Positions 1 through 5,653 of a stretch of DNA of 5,653 nt are shown here, in pieces. The position numbers and the translations under genes were made by a program. The DNA comes from Crocinitomicaceae bacterium (GTDB lineage Bacteria; Bacteroidota; Bacteroidia; Flavobacteriales_D; Crocinitomicaceae): the NCBI GenBank assembly GCA_015662935.1, contig DQTF01000268.1, forward strand, positions 1-5,653. Reading direction: 5' to 3'. The stretch's first letter is position 1; each line of letters begins with the position of its first letter. A model generated the notes under the pieces. That model was given only the letters and a program-made list of their open reading frames with translations. It did no database searches and was not told the DNA's origin.

Positions 1-7
1 AAACAGT

Positions 8-41
8 AAAATGGCTTCGAGGAATCGAGGCCATTTTTTTT
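8..41 (+). terminator. Rho-independent terminator of an upstream gene
   Basis: A 10-bp stem pairs 11-20 (ATGGCTTCGA) with 25-34 (TCGAGGCCAT), with one G-T wobble. It is closed by the tetraloop GGAA at 21-24, which fits the stable GNRA class. The A's at 8-10 can extend the stem into the T's at 35-37. An 8-base T-run (34-41) follows, giving the classical hairpin plus U-tract on the + strand. It would end a + strand gene lying before the window. There is no comparable A-run on the left side, so strong termination of minus-strand transcription is less likely. Confidence 0.9.
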
Positions 42-150
42 GTTTGAGAATTGAACAATATGTTTTCTCAGCCTTTTTTATTAACTTGTCGATATTGTAT
101 AACTAACTTCATCTTCAGGATTTCCGCTGTTTCAAGACATCTCTATGGGG

Positions 151-186
151 AAATGAACGATTCATTGTTGGGTTTCAAGTTCATTT
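151..186 (+). repeat. Overlapping inverted repeats, two alternative hairpins
   Basis: AAATGAAC at 151-158 is the exact reverse complement of GTTCATTT at 179-186 (8 bp, 20-base loop). The same left arm also pairs locally: AATGAA at 152-157 with TTCATT at 161-166 (6 bp, 3-base loop). The two pairings exclude each other. Both stems are short and AT-rich, so chance is a real possibility. No T-run follows close enough to make either one a terminator. Confidence 0.35.
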
Positions 187-254
187 TTAAAATGGTAATT
201 ATAGAATTCAAAACACATATCGAAACGAGTGACCAGTGAAACAATTGCTCAAAA

Positions 255-289
255 CGAAGTAGAATAATTAAGAATTAAAAACGACTTCG
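255..289 (+). repeat. Inverted repeat CGAAGT / ACTTCG
   Basis: CGAAGT at 255-260 is the exact reverse complement of ACTTCG at 284-289, separated by a 23-base AT-rich spacer. The pairing does not extend on either side. A 6-bp stem with so long a loop is weak as RNA structure. It could instead be a protein-binding dyad, or chance. Confidence 0.25.
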
Positions 290-320
290 AAAAACCAATG
301 CTATTTTTTTGCCTTCCTTA

Positions 321-350
321 CCTAGATTAAAATGATTATTAAATAATAGG
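321..350. repeat. AT-rich dyad upstream of the peptidase gene
   Basis: The outer arms CCTA (321-324) and TAGG (347-350) flank an inner inverted repeat, ATTATT (335-340) and AATAAT (342-347), whose centre is at 341. It lies about 60-90 bases before the peptidase start, a position suited to an operator. The composition is so AT-rich that short palindromes are expected by chance. Confidence 0.25.
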
Positions 351-369
351 ATTTCTAACTGCTTTTCCT

Positions 370-377
370 TTTCTTTG
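370..377 (+). promoter_or_regulatory. Weak -7-like element before the peptidase gene
   Basis: TTTCTTTG differs at one position from the Bacteroidota -7 consensus TAnnTTTG and lies 31 bases before the ATG at 409. No clear -33 TTG is found at the usual distance upstream. Another near match, with the wrong internal spacing (TA, four T's, TTTG), lies at 302-311. A promoter is expected somewhere in this gap because a terminator precedes it, but this exact position is uncertain. Confidence 0.2.
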
Positions 378-408
378 ATAATTAACAACCAATTAAATAG
401 AGAAGAGT

Positions 409-1992
409 ATGCCGATAAGAATGGTCAAAGATCCAGGAGGGAATAAACCTAAAAGAAAAATAAGAACGAGAAATAAATCAAATTTCAAAGGGGGAGGAGG
501 ATCCGGTATTGGAGGACTAGTAGGAGGATTGTTACCTTCTTTACTGCCAATGCTAATGAAAAAGCCAAAGTTGCTAATAATTGCTGCAATTGGTATTGGT
601 GCTTATATGTTTTTTGGGAAAGGTTGTTCTAGCTCCAATTCAGGAGGAGGAATTGCTGATATAGTGAATCAATTCAGTACTGGAGGTAATTTTGACAAAG
701 AGGTGTATGAATCAACAGAGATTTATGAGCCATTGGCAGATAACGTAAAGAATCCTCTACCAGAAAAAGTTTCGTTGTTGCAATACGCTCCAAAAAGATT
801 AAATCAAGGACAACAAGGTTCTTGCGTTGCTTGGGCAAGTGCTTATGCTGCAAGAACGATTTTAGAAGCGCAAAGAACAGGTAGAGATCCTAACTCTGTG
901 AAATTCAGTCCTTCTTTTATGTACAACCAAATTAGTTTGGATAAAAGAACTTGTCAAGGTTCGTATATCAAATTAGCAATGGATAACATGATGGGGATTG
1001 GCGCGGTGCCGTTCAATGACTTTAAATACGATGATAGAACGTGTAGTACTGAGCCAAGTCAACAACTAAAGGCAAAAGCACAAGCTTATAAAATTAAAGG
1101 TTTTCAGCGTTTAACTGAAGAAGATAATACCTATGCAGCAAGAGAAATGTTGTCAATGAAGCAAAATTTAGCAAAAGGTTCTCCTGTTATTATTGGAATG
1201 ATGGTCGGAGGTTCTTTTATGCGTGACATGGCCGGAAGAGAAGTGTGGATTCCAACGAATGCAGATTATGACCAACGAGGATTTGGAGGTCATGCAATGT
1301 GTGTGATTGGTTACGATGATTACAAAGAAGGTGGTGCGTTCCAAATTATGAACAGCTGGGGTACAGATTGGGGAGTTGATGGAGTTGGATGGGTTCGATA
1401 TACGGATTTTAAAGCGTTCAACATTGAATCTTATGGTTTGTATCCGATGGGTAATGCAGACAATAAAGCAGTATCAGAATTTAAAGGGAGCTTTGGTTTA
1501 GAATTGAATAATGGAAAGAAAACAATTGCTTTGGAAAGAAAGAATGATTTCTATTTTGAAACCGTTTCAAAAGTAAATCCAACAGATTTATTTAAAGTTG
1601 AATTCACTAATAACATGGAATGTTATACCTATATCTTTGCGCAAGAATTAAATATGACAAGTACAGTTCTCTTTCCGTACACTCCAAAACATTCTCCATA
1701 CATGGGAATCACAGGGACACGATTGTTTCCTCGTGATTATTCAATGCAATCTGACGGAAAAGGTGGAGTCGATAAAATCGCAGTTGTCATCACAAAACGA
1801 CCAATTGATTTTAATGCATTGAATGATAGAATTTCAAATGCGTCTGGCTCTTCATTTGAGGAAAAGGTGAGAAATGTACTTTCGGGAGAACTAGAATCTA
1901 ACATTCGTTACTCGGGAAGTAACATTATTAACTTTTCTACGTCTACTTCAAAAGACAAGAGCGTTGCTTTTGTAATCGGAGTAAAGAAATAG
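409..1992 (+). CDS. Membrane-anchored papain-like (C1A) cysteine peptidase with DUF4384-like C-terminal domain
   Basis: This 527-residue protein is predicted to cut peptide bonds outside the inner membrane. Residues 1-27 are strongly basic (10 Lys/Arg, one Asp). Residues 28-40 are Gly-rich, and a hydrophobic segment at about 55-69 should anchor the protein with its N-terminus in the cytoplasm. The papain-family active site is complete: oxyanion Gln133, nucleophile Cys139 in QGSCVAWA, His295 in GGHAMCVIGYDDY, and Asn315 in NSWGTDWG. Cys182 and Cys212 flank the region where papain-like enzymes carry disulfides, which fits an oxidising compartment. After about residue 375 a beta-rich domain resembles DUF4384, with LFPY at 421-424 and a second LFP at 439-441; this assignment is less certain. 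I see no clear pro-peptide inhibitor domain between anchor and catalytic domain, only about 55 residues. The start at 409 follows an AGAAGAG stretch; Met5 at 421 would change little. It lies 3 bases before cdd, so co-transcription is likely. Substrate unknown. Confidence 0.88.
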   Translation: MPIRMVKDPGGNKPKRKIRTRNKSNFKGGGGSGIGGLVGGLLPSLLPMLMKKPKLLIIAAIGIGAYMFFGKGCSSSNSGGGIADIVNQFSTGGNFDKEVYESTEIYEPLADNVKNPLPEKVSLLQYAPKRLNQGQQGSCVAWASAYAARTILEAQRTGRDPNSVKFSPSFMYNQISLDKRTCQGSYIKLAMDNMMGIGAVPFNDFKYDDRTCSTEPSQQLKAKAQAYKIKGFQRLTEEDNTYAAREMLSMKQNLAKGSPVIIGMMVGGSFMRDMAGREVWIPTNADYDQRGFGGHAMCVIGYDDYKEGGAFQIMNSWGTDWGVDGVGWVRYTDFKAFNIESYGLYPMGNADNKAVSEFKGSFGLELNNGKKTIALERKNDFYFETVSKVNPTDLFKVEFTNNMECYTYIFAQELNMTSTVLFPYTPKHSPYMGITGTRLFPRDYSMQSDGKGGVDKIAVVITKRPIDFNALNDRISNASGSSFEEKVRNVLSGELESNIRYSGSNIINFSTSTSKDKSVAFVIGVKK

Positions 1993-1995
1993 AGG

Positions 1996-2466
1996 ATGAA
2001 GAAGAGTTTTTCGGTAGAATATAACCAGTTCAATCATTGGAGTGAATTGGAAAAAGCTGACCAATCATTAGTAGAGTCTGCGAATGAAGTGATGGAGAAT
2101 GCTTATGCGCCATACAGTAAATTTAGCGTGGGAGCAGCAGCTATTCTTTCGAATGGTGAAATCGTAAAAGGGAGCAACCAAGAGAATATTGCCTATCCTT
2201 CGGGGTTATGTGCAGAAAGAGTTGCTTTATTCTATGCCGGAGCAAATTTTCCAAACGAAGCAATCAAAACATTGTGCATTGTTGCAAAAGGTGACTTAGT
2301 TCCAAAGGAAACGATTCTTTCTCCATGTGGTAGTTGCCGACAAGTAATGGTTGAGTCTGAAAAACGACAGAATAAACCGTATAGAATTATCTTAGTGAGT
2401 CAAAATGGTTCTGCAATTGTTTTCAATTCTGCGGTTGACTTATTGCCACTAGCGTTCGGTGTATGA
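1996..2466 (+). CDS. cdd: Cytidine deaminase
   Basis: Cytoplasmic pyrimidine-salvage enzyme that hydrolytically deaminates cytidine and deoxycytidine to uridine and deoxyuridine. The 156-residue protein has the full zinc site of the CDA fold: Cys72 and catalytic Glu74 in CAER, and Cys111 and Cys114 in PCGSCRQ. The substrate-binding segment AYAPYSKFSVGAA near residues 37-49, NQEN at 61-64, and the C-terminal LLPLAF are also typical. The three Cys ligands match the small homotetrameric class. It is about 20 residues longer than the roughly 136-residue Bacillus type, mostly through an N-terminal extension that Bacteroidota homologues also have. The gene starts 3 bases after the peptidase stop, where an AGAGG overlaps that stop and abuts the ATG, too close for an ideal ribosome site. 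Its stop overlaps the next start (ATGA), suggesting translational coupling. Confidence 0.95.
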   Translation: MKKSFSVEYNQFNHWSELEKADQSLVESANEVMENAYAPYSKFSVGAAAILSNGEIVKGSNQENIAYPSGLCAERVALFYAGANFPNEAIKTLCIVAKGDLVPKETILSPCGSCRQVMVESEKRQNKPYRIILVSQNGSAIVFNSAVDLLPLAFGV

Positions 2467-3290
2467 GAATCAAAGTCGTATATGTAATCTTATTGTCTCT
2501 GACAATGGTTTATGCATGTTCTACAACTAAAGAGCAGAAAAAAAAATACGAAGCAAAGCTTTCAAATATCATTTCAGATTCTTCAAGAGTTGAGCTTGTT
2601 TCCTTCAAAGGAGAGGATACTTCATTGTTGATAATGGATTACCAATACTTTCGTTTTGATACTGTTACAGGAAAGGCTGCTTTGCCATATCAAGATTCTG
2701 TGAATGAAATTATCGTAAAATTTATAACTGATATAACCTATTTCGATGCAATAGAAGTTGACTTAGAGTTTTCACCATCCTTTTTTGATGATGCACTTGA
2801 AGAATTTTCAGGAATGTATCACGATGCAACAGATACCGATGGTGGACTAATGTGGTTTTTTGAATCTTCAACAGTAATTAAAGACGAGAGAAAAGACTTT
2901 TGCCAAGTGTTTAATTTTAACTGGAATTACACAGGAGGTGCTCATGGCAATGGATTTATGGAGTATCATCAAGTTGATAAAAAAACAGGTAAGCTTCTTT
3001 CATTAGATGATTTTATATCAGATATACCCGAGCTCACCGCTATTGCAGATGTAATTTTTCGTGAAGGTAATGAGTTGACCTTTGATTCTGATCTGCAAAA
3101 AGAAGGTTATTGGTTTGATGATGGTTTATTTAAATTGAATGAGAATTTTTTGTTTGAAGATGGAAAATTGGTTTTTGTGTATAATGCTTACGAAATCGCT
3201 CCATATTCAGCTGGTTCTATTACAATTGAAGTCCCTTTAAAAAAGATTAGTCACTTATTAAAAACGAAGCTTTCTTATAAAGAGAATTAG
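2463..3290 (+). CDS. Lipoprotein with DUF4163/DUF3298 (RsiV-like) domains
   Basis: This 275-residue protein has a short signal peptide (basic MRIK, then a hydrophobic core) ending in a lipobox-like VYAC, so Cys19 is the predicted lipidated residue. The residues after it (STTKEQKKK) are polar and basic. Whether they act as a surface-export signal cannot be decided. The rest resembles the DUF4163 plus DUF3298 architecture found in RsiV and many Bacteroidota envelope lipoproteins: YTGGAHGNG at about 156-164, then a VDKKTGKLLSLDDF segment, and near the C-terminus YEIAPYSAG at 243-251 followed by an IEVPLKKI strand. In RsiV this domain binds lysozyme, but here there is no sigma-factor partner and no transmembrane anti-sigma part, so an anti-sigma role is not supported. 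The start codon overlaps the cdd stop by 4 bases. Molecular function unknown. Confidence 0.82.
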   Translation: MRIKVVYVILLSLTMVYACSTTKEQKKKYEAKLSNIISDSSRVELVSFKGEDTSLLIMDYQYFRFDTVTGKAALPYQDSVNEIIVKFITDITYFDAIEVDLEFSPSFFDDALEEFSGMYHDATDTDGGLMWFFESSTVIKDERKDFCQVFNFNWNYTGGAHGNGFMEYHQVDKKTGKLLSLDDFISDIPELTAIADVIFREGNELTFDSDLQKEGYWFDDGLFKLNENFLFEDGKLVFVYNAYEIAPYSAGSITIEVPLKKISHLLKTKLSYKEN

Positions 3291-3328
3291 TGAGTGAAAT
3301 TTTAGGCAATAATCAATTAAGAATTTTA

Positions 3329-3336
3329 TATATTTG
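3329..3336 (+). promoter_or_regulatory. Predicted pdhA promoter, -7 element TATATTTG
   Basis: TATATTTG matches the Bacteroidota primary sigma -7 consensus TAnnTTTG exactly and is followed by CC, fitting the extended TTTGC/Y form. Transcription would begin around 3342-3344, leaving a leader of about 18 bases before the ATG at 3361. No good -33 TTG is seen about 20 bases upstream. A 5-bp inverted repeat, GGCAA (3305-3309) and TTGCC (3334-3338), overlaps the element. The site gives pdhA a start independent of the upstream cluster. Confidence 0.55.
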
Positions 3337-3360
3337 CCTTTACATTAAAATTGAATTAAA

Positions 3361-4413
3361 ATGGCGACAAAGGCAGCAAAGAAACCAGTAAAAGCAAAGA
3401 AGAAAGCTACATCAGCTGGAAAGCCTAAGTTTTCGAAAGAAACTTATATCAAATGGTATAAAGATATGTTACTCATTCGTAAGTTCGAAGAGAAGACAGG
3501 GCAACTTTATATCCAACAAAAATTTGGTGGTTTTTGCCATTTATATATCGGTCAAGAAGCAATTGTTGCAGGAACAGTGAGTGGAAGTAAGAAAGGTGAT
3601 AAACACATGACGGCTTATAGAAGTCATGGTCATCCAATTGCTCTAGGAACAGATCCTCGTGTTTTAATGGCAGAATTATATGGTAGAACAACTGGTTGCT
3701 CAAAAGGTAAAGGTGGTTCTATGCACTTCTTCGATAAAGAAGTTGGTTTCATGGGAGGGCATGGAATCGTAGGAGCACAGATTGCAATGGGAGCAGGTGT
3801 TGCCTTTGCAGAACAATACAATGAAACAGGAAATGTTGCTTTCGTTTCTATGGGAGATGGAGCTGTTCGTCAAGGTGCTTTGCATGAAACATTCAACATG
3901 GCTATGCTTTGGAAATTGCCTGTTATCTTTATCATTGAGAATAACAATTATGCAATGGGAACTTCTGTAGAAAGAACAACCAATGTGCAAGATTTATCTA
4001 AAATTGGACATTCTTACGAAATGCCTTCTCGTTCTGTTAATGGAATGTCTCCAGAAGCTGTGCATGAGGCTATTGAAGAAGCTGCAACGAGAGCAAGAAA
4101 AGGAGAAGGTCCAACATTATTGGACATTAGAACATATAGATACAAGGGACATTCAATGTCTGATCCTCAAAAATACAGAACAAAAAAAGAGGTAGCTGAA
4201 TGGATGGATCAAGATCCAATTCAACATTGCTTGAATGTTATTCAAGAAAATAAATGGTTGACTGAAAAGAAAATCAAAGAGATTCAAGACTGGGTAAAAA
4301 ATGAAGTAGTAGAATCAATAGAATTTGCTGAGAACTCTCCTTACCCAGAAGCGCACGAACTTTACGAAGACGTATATATGCAAAAAGATTATCCTTACAT
4401 TAAAGAATATTAA
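3361..4413 (+). CDS. pdhA: Pyruvate dehydrogenase E1 component, alpha subunit
   Basis: Thiamine-diphosphate subunit of the heterotetrameric E1. With E1 beta it decarboxylates pyruvate and passes the acetyl group to the lipoyl arm of E2 in the cytoplasm. The 350-residue protein shows Tyr86-Arg87 in YRSHGH, GHGIVGAQ at about 133-140, and the diphosphate/Mg motif GDGA at 165-168 closed by Asn194-Asn195. It also has the conserved loop YRYKGHSMSDP with His264, matching the regulatory-loop histidine of other E1 alpha proteins. The pyruvate-type loop and the adjacent E2 favour PDH over a branched-chain 2-oxoacid enzyme. Residues 1-23 form an unusual tail with nine Lys, six Ala and no acidic residues before the conserved FSKETYIKWYKDML start. 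The ATG at 3361 is the only sensible start after the predicted promoter. E1 beta is absent from the window; pdhC follows after 15 bases. Confidence 0.95.
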   Translation: MATKAAKKPVKAKKKATSAGKPKFSKETYIKWYKDMLLIRKFEEKTGQLYIQQKFGGFCHLYIGQEAIVAGTVSGSKKGDKHMTAYRSHGHPIALGTDPRVLMAELYGRTTGCSKGKGGSMHFFDKEVGFMGGHGIVGAQIAMGAGVAFAEQYNETGNVAFVSMGDGAVRQGALHETFNMAMLWKLPVIFIIENNNYAMGTSVERTTNVQDLSKIGHSYEMPSRSVNGMSPEAVHEAIEEAATRARKGEGPTLLDIRTYRYKGHSMSDPQKYRTKKEVAEWMDQDPIQHCLNVIQENKWLTEKKIKEIQDWVKNEVVESIEFAENSPYPEAHELYEDVYMQKDYPYIKEY

Positions 4414-4428
4414 AAGAATAGAATTAAG

Positions 4429-5653
4429 ATGGCGGAAATTGTTTACATGCCCAAATTAAGCGACACAATGACAGAAGGTGTCGTTGCAGAATGGACTAAG
4501 AAAGTGGGTGACGAAGTGGAGTCAGGAGAAGTTCTTGCTGAAATCGAAACGGATAAAGCGACAATGGAATTTGAGTCATTTTATGACGGTATTCTTTTGC
4601 ATATTGGTATTGAAAAAGGAGAAACTGCTCCTATTAATTCTATACTTGCTATCATTGGAGAGAAAGGAGAAGACGTGGCAAAAATATTGAAAGAGGCTAC
4701 AAAAAACACTCCTTCTGCAGAAAAGAAAGAACCAAAGCCAGAGAAAAAGGCAGAAGTAAAACCTGAACCTGTGAAGGTTGCTGCAAAAATAGAAGAGGTT
4801 AAGCCTGTTGCTGCTCCGTCTCAAAACATTGTAGATGGCAATGGAAGAATTTTTGCTTCCCCGTTAGCAAAGAAAATGGCAAACGATCAAGGAATTGATT
4901 TGTCATCTGTGAAAGGGACAGGAGAGAATGGACGTATCATTAAAGCAGACATTGACCACTATACTCCTTATGTTGGAGCATCCAGAGGAAGAGCTTTTGT
5001 AGGAACGGAATCATTTACTGATGAACCGGTTTCTCAAATGAGAAAAGTAATTGCAAAGCGTTTGGCTGAAAGTAAATTTACTGCTCCTCATTTCTATTTG
5101 ACATTGGATATTGACATGGATAATGCAATTTCTACTCGAAAATCAATGAATTCTATTGAAGGAATTAAAGTTTCTTTTAATGATCTTGTAATCAAAGCGT
5201 GTGCTTTGGCATTGAGAGAACATCCAACCGTAAACAGTTCTTGGATGGGTGATTTTATCCGTAGAAATGATCACATTCACATCGGTGTGGCAGTTGCTGT
5301 TGATGAAGGATTGCTTGTACCAGTTGTCAGATATGCAGATGGAAAAGAATTAACTTCTATCGGTGCTGAAGTGAAAGAATTAGCAATCAAAGCGAAAACA
5401 AAAAAATTACAACCGGCAGAATGGGAAGGAAATACATTTACAATTTCTAACCTTGGAATGTTCGGTATTGAAGCATTTACAGCAATTGTGAATCCTCCGG
5501 ACAGTTGTATTATGGCAGTTGGTGGAATCAAACAAGTGCCTGTTGTCAAAGATGGACACGTGGTTCCTGGTAATGTTATGAAAGTAACCTTATCTTGCGA
5601 TCATCGTGTTGTCGATGGTGCTTCTGGATCGGAATTCCTAAATACTTTTAAAG
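4429..5653 (+). CDS. pdhC: Pyruvate dehydrogenase E2, dihydrolipoamide acetyltransferase (3' end cut by window)
   Basis: Core acyltransferase of the pyruvate dehydrogenase complex, moving acetyl from the lipoyl arm to CoA. 408 complete codons are visible with no stop; family ends suggest only about 20 residues are missing. Domains in order: one lipoyl domain (about 1-78) with lipoylated Lys43 in ETDKATME; a flexible Lys/Glu/Pro/Ala-rich linker (about 80-138); a peripheral-subunit-binding domain (about 141-177, from FASPLAKKMA to GRIIKADI); a short second linker; and the catalytic domain from about 202. The catalytic domain has NLGMFGI at 341-347 and the active-site HRVVDG motif with His392 and Asp396. 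NLGMFGI and the pdhA neighbour favour PDH over 2-oxoglutarate dehydrogenase. Only one lipoyl domain is present, whereas many bacterial and flavobacterial PDH E2 proteins have two or more. The start at 4429, 15 bases after pdhA, places the lipoyl domain at its usual distance from the N-terminus. Co-transcription with pdhA is very likely. Confidence 0.95.
   Translation, partial: MAEIVYMPKLSDTMTEGVVAEWTKKVGDEVESGEVLAEIETDKATMEFESFYDGILLHIGIEKGETAPINSILAIIGEKGEDVAKILKEATKNTPSAEKKEPKPEKKAEVKPEPVKVAAKIEEVKPVAAPSQNIVDGNGRIFASPLAKKMANDQGIDLSSVKGTGENGRIIKADIDHYTPYVGASRGRAFVGTESFTDEPVSQMRKVIAKRLAESKFTAPHFYLTLDIDMDNAISTRKSMNSIEGIKVSFNDLVIKACALALREHPTVNSSWMGDFIRRNDHIHIGVAVAVDEGLLVPVVRYADGKELTSIGAEVKELAIKAKTKKLQPAEWEGNTFTISNLGMFGIEAFTAIVNPPDSCIMAVGGIKQVPVVKDGHVVPGNVMKVTLSCDHRVVDGASGSEFLNTFK

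Larger units (their letters stand above)
42..408. other. Gene-free intergenic region with short inverted repeats
   Basis: About 370 bases without a convincing gene. The only sizeable open frame (51-239, TTG start) has an unremarkable, low-complexity translation and no recognisable domain. The stretch is AT-rich. It contains three sets of short inverted repeats (151-186, 255-289 and 321-350, listed separately) and a weak promoter-like match near 370-377. I see no tRNA, no riboswitch I recognise and no insertion-sequence ends. It most likely holds the promoter and leader of the peptidase gene that starts at 409. Confidence 0.6.

Noticed and set aside
51..239. Open frame of 62 codons on the + strand after the terminator
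   Set aside because: It needs a TTG start, has no ribosome site or recognisable domain, and its composition looks like translated AT-rich intergenic DNA.
604..627. Cys73 of the peptidase (GKGC) as a lipoprotein lipobox
   Set aside because: It would follow a 54-residue N-terminal region and lacks the usual aliphatic residue at -3, so a simple membrane anchor fits better.
3473..3990. Three overlapping minus-strand open frames opposite pdhA
   Set aside because: They lie inside a strongly supported gene, their translations show no domain, and they are explained by the codon pattern of the sense strand.
3782..4195. Two + strand open frames in another frame of pdhA
   Set aside because: Out-of-frame shadows of pdhA with no family resemblance.
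4478..4824. Open frames in other frames of the E2 lipoyl and linker region on both strands
   Set aside because: The minus-strand one is a Phe/Leu-rich mirror of the Lys/Glu-rich linker, and the + strand one is an out-of-frame reading of pdhC.
5277..5549. Minus-strand open frame opposite the E2 catalytic domain
   Set aside because: The sense strand encodes the conserved E2 core, and the antisense translation has no recognisable features.
4429..5653. E2 as 2-oxoglutarate or branched-chain dehydrogenase component
   Set aside because: The NLGMFGI motif and the immediately preceding PDH-type E1 alpha gene favour pyruvate dehydrogenase.
1..5653. CRISPR array, insertion sequence, phage or defence system
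   Set aside because: I found no direct-repeat array, transposase, integrase, or nuclease/toxin gene on either strand. The genes are mostly housekeeping or envelope proteins.

Overview
This window looks like a chromosomal segment of an AT-rich member of the Bacteroidota, most likely a flavobacterial-type organism. The support is family-level. The protein sequences resemble Bacteroidota PdhA, PdhC and Cdd. The genes start after A-rich leaders, mostly without a Shine-Dalgarno sequence. A TAnnTTTG-type -7 element lies just upstream of pdhA. All five convincing genes are on the + strand.

Layout: a strong intrinsic terminator (8-41) closes a + strand gene outside the window. A gene-free stretch of about 370 bases follows (42-408), containing only AT-rich sequence and a few short inverted repeats. 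Next is a tight three-gene cluster: a membrane-anchored papain-like (C1A) cysteine peptidase with a probable DUF4384-like C-terminal domain (409-1992), cytidine deaminase cdd (1996-2466, 3 bases later), and a lipoprotein with a DUF3298/RsiV-like C-terminal half (2463-3290, overlapping cdd by 4 bases as ATGA). After a 70-base gap with its own promoter candidate come pdhA (pyruvate dehydrogenase E1 alpha, 3361-4413) and pdhC (dihydrolipoamide acetyltransferase E2, from 4429, cut by the window end).

How the genes work together: pdhA and pdhC encode two consecutive catalytic steps of the pyruvate dehydrogenase complex, which makes acetyl-CoA. E1 beta and E3 are not in the window and must be encoded elsewhere or downstream. 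The first cluster mixes one cytoplasmic pyrimidine-salvage enzyme with two proteins predicted to act outside the inner membrane, so co-transcription is likely but a shared function is not evident.

I found no mobile element, CRISPR array, tRNA or rRNA, and nothing that clearly qualifies as a new multi-gene system. The least ordinary items are the anchored C1A peptidase with its Gly-rich basic N-terminus, the Lys/Ala-rich tail on PdhA, and the structured leader region before the peptidase gene.
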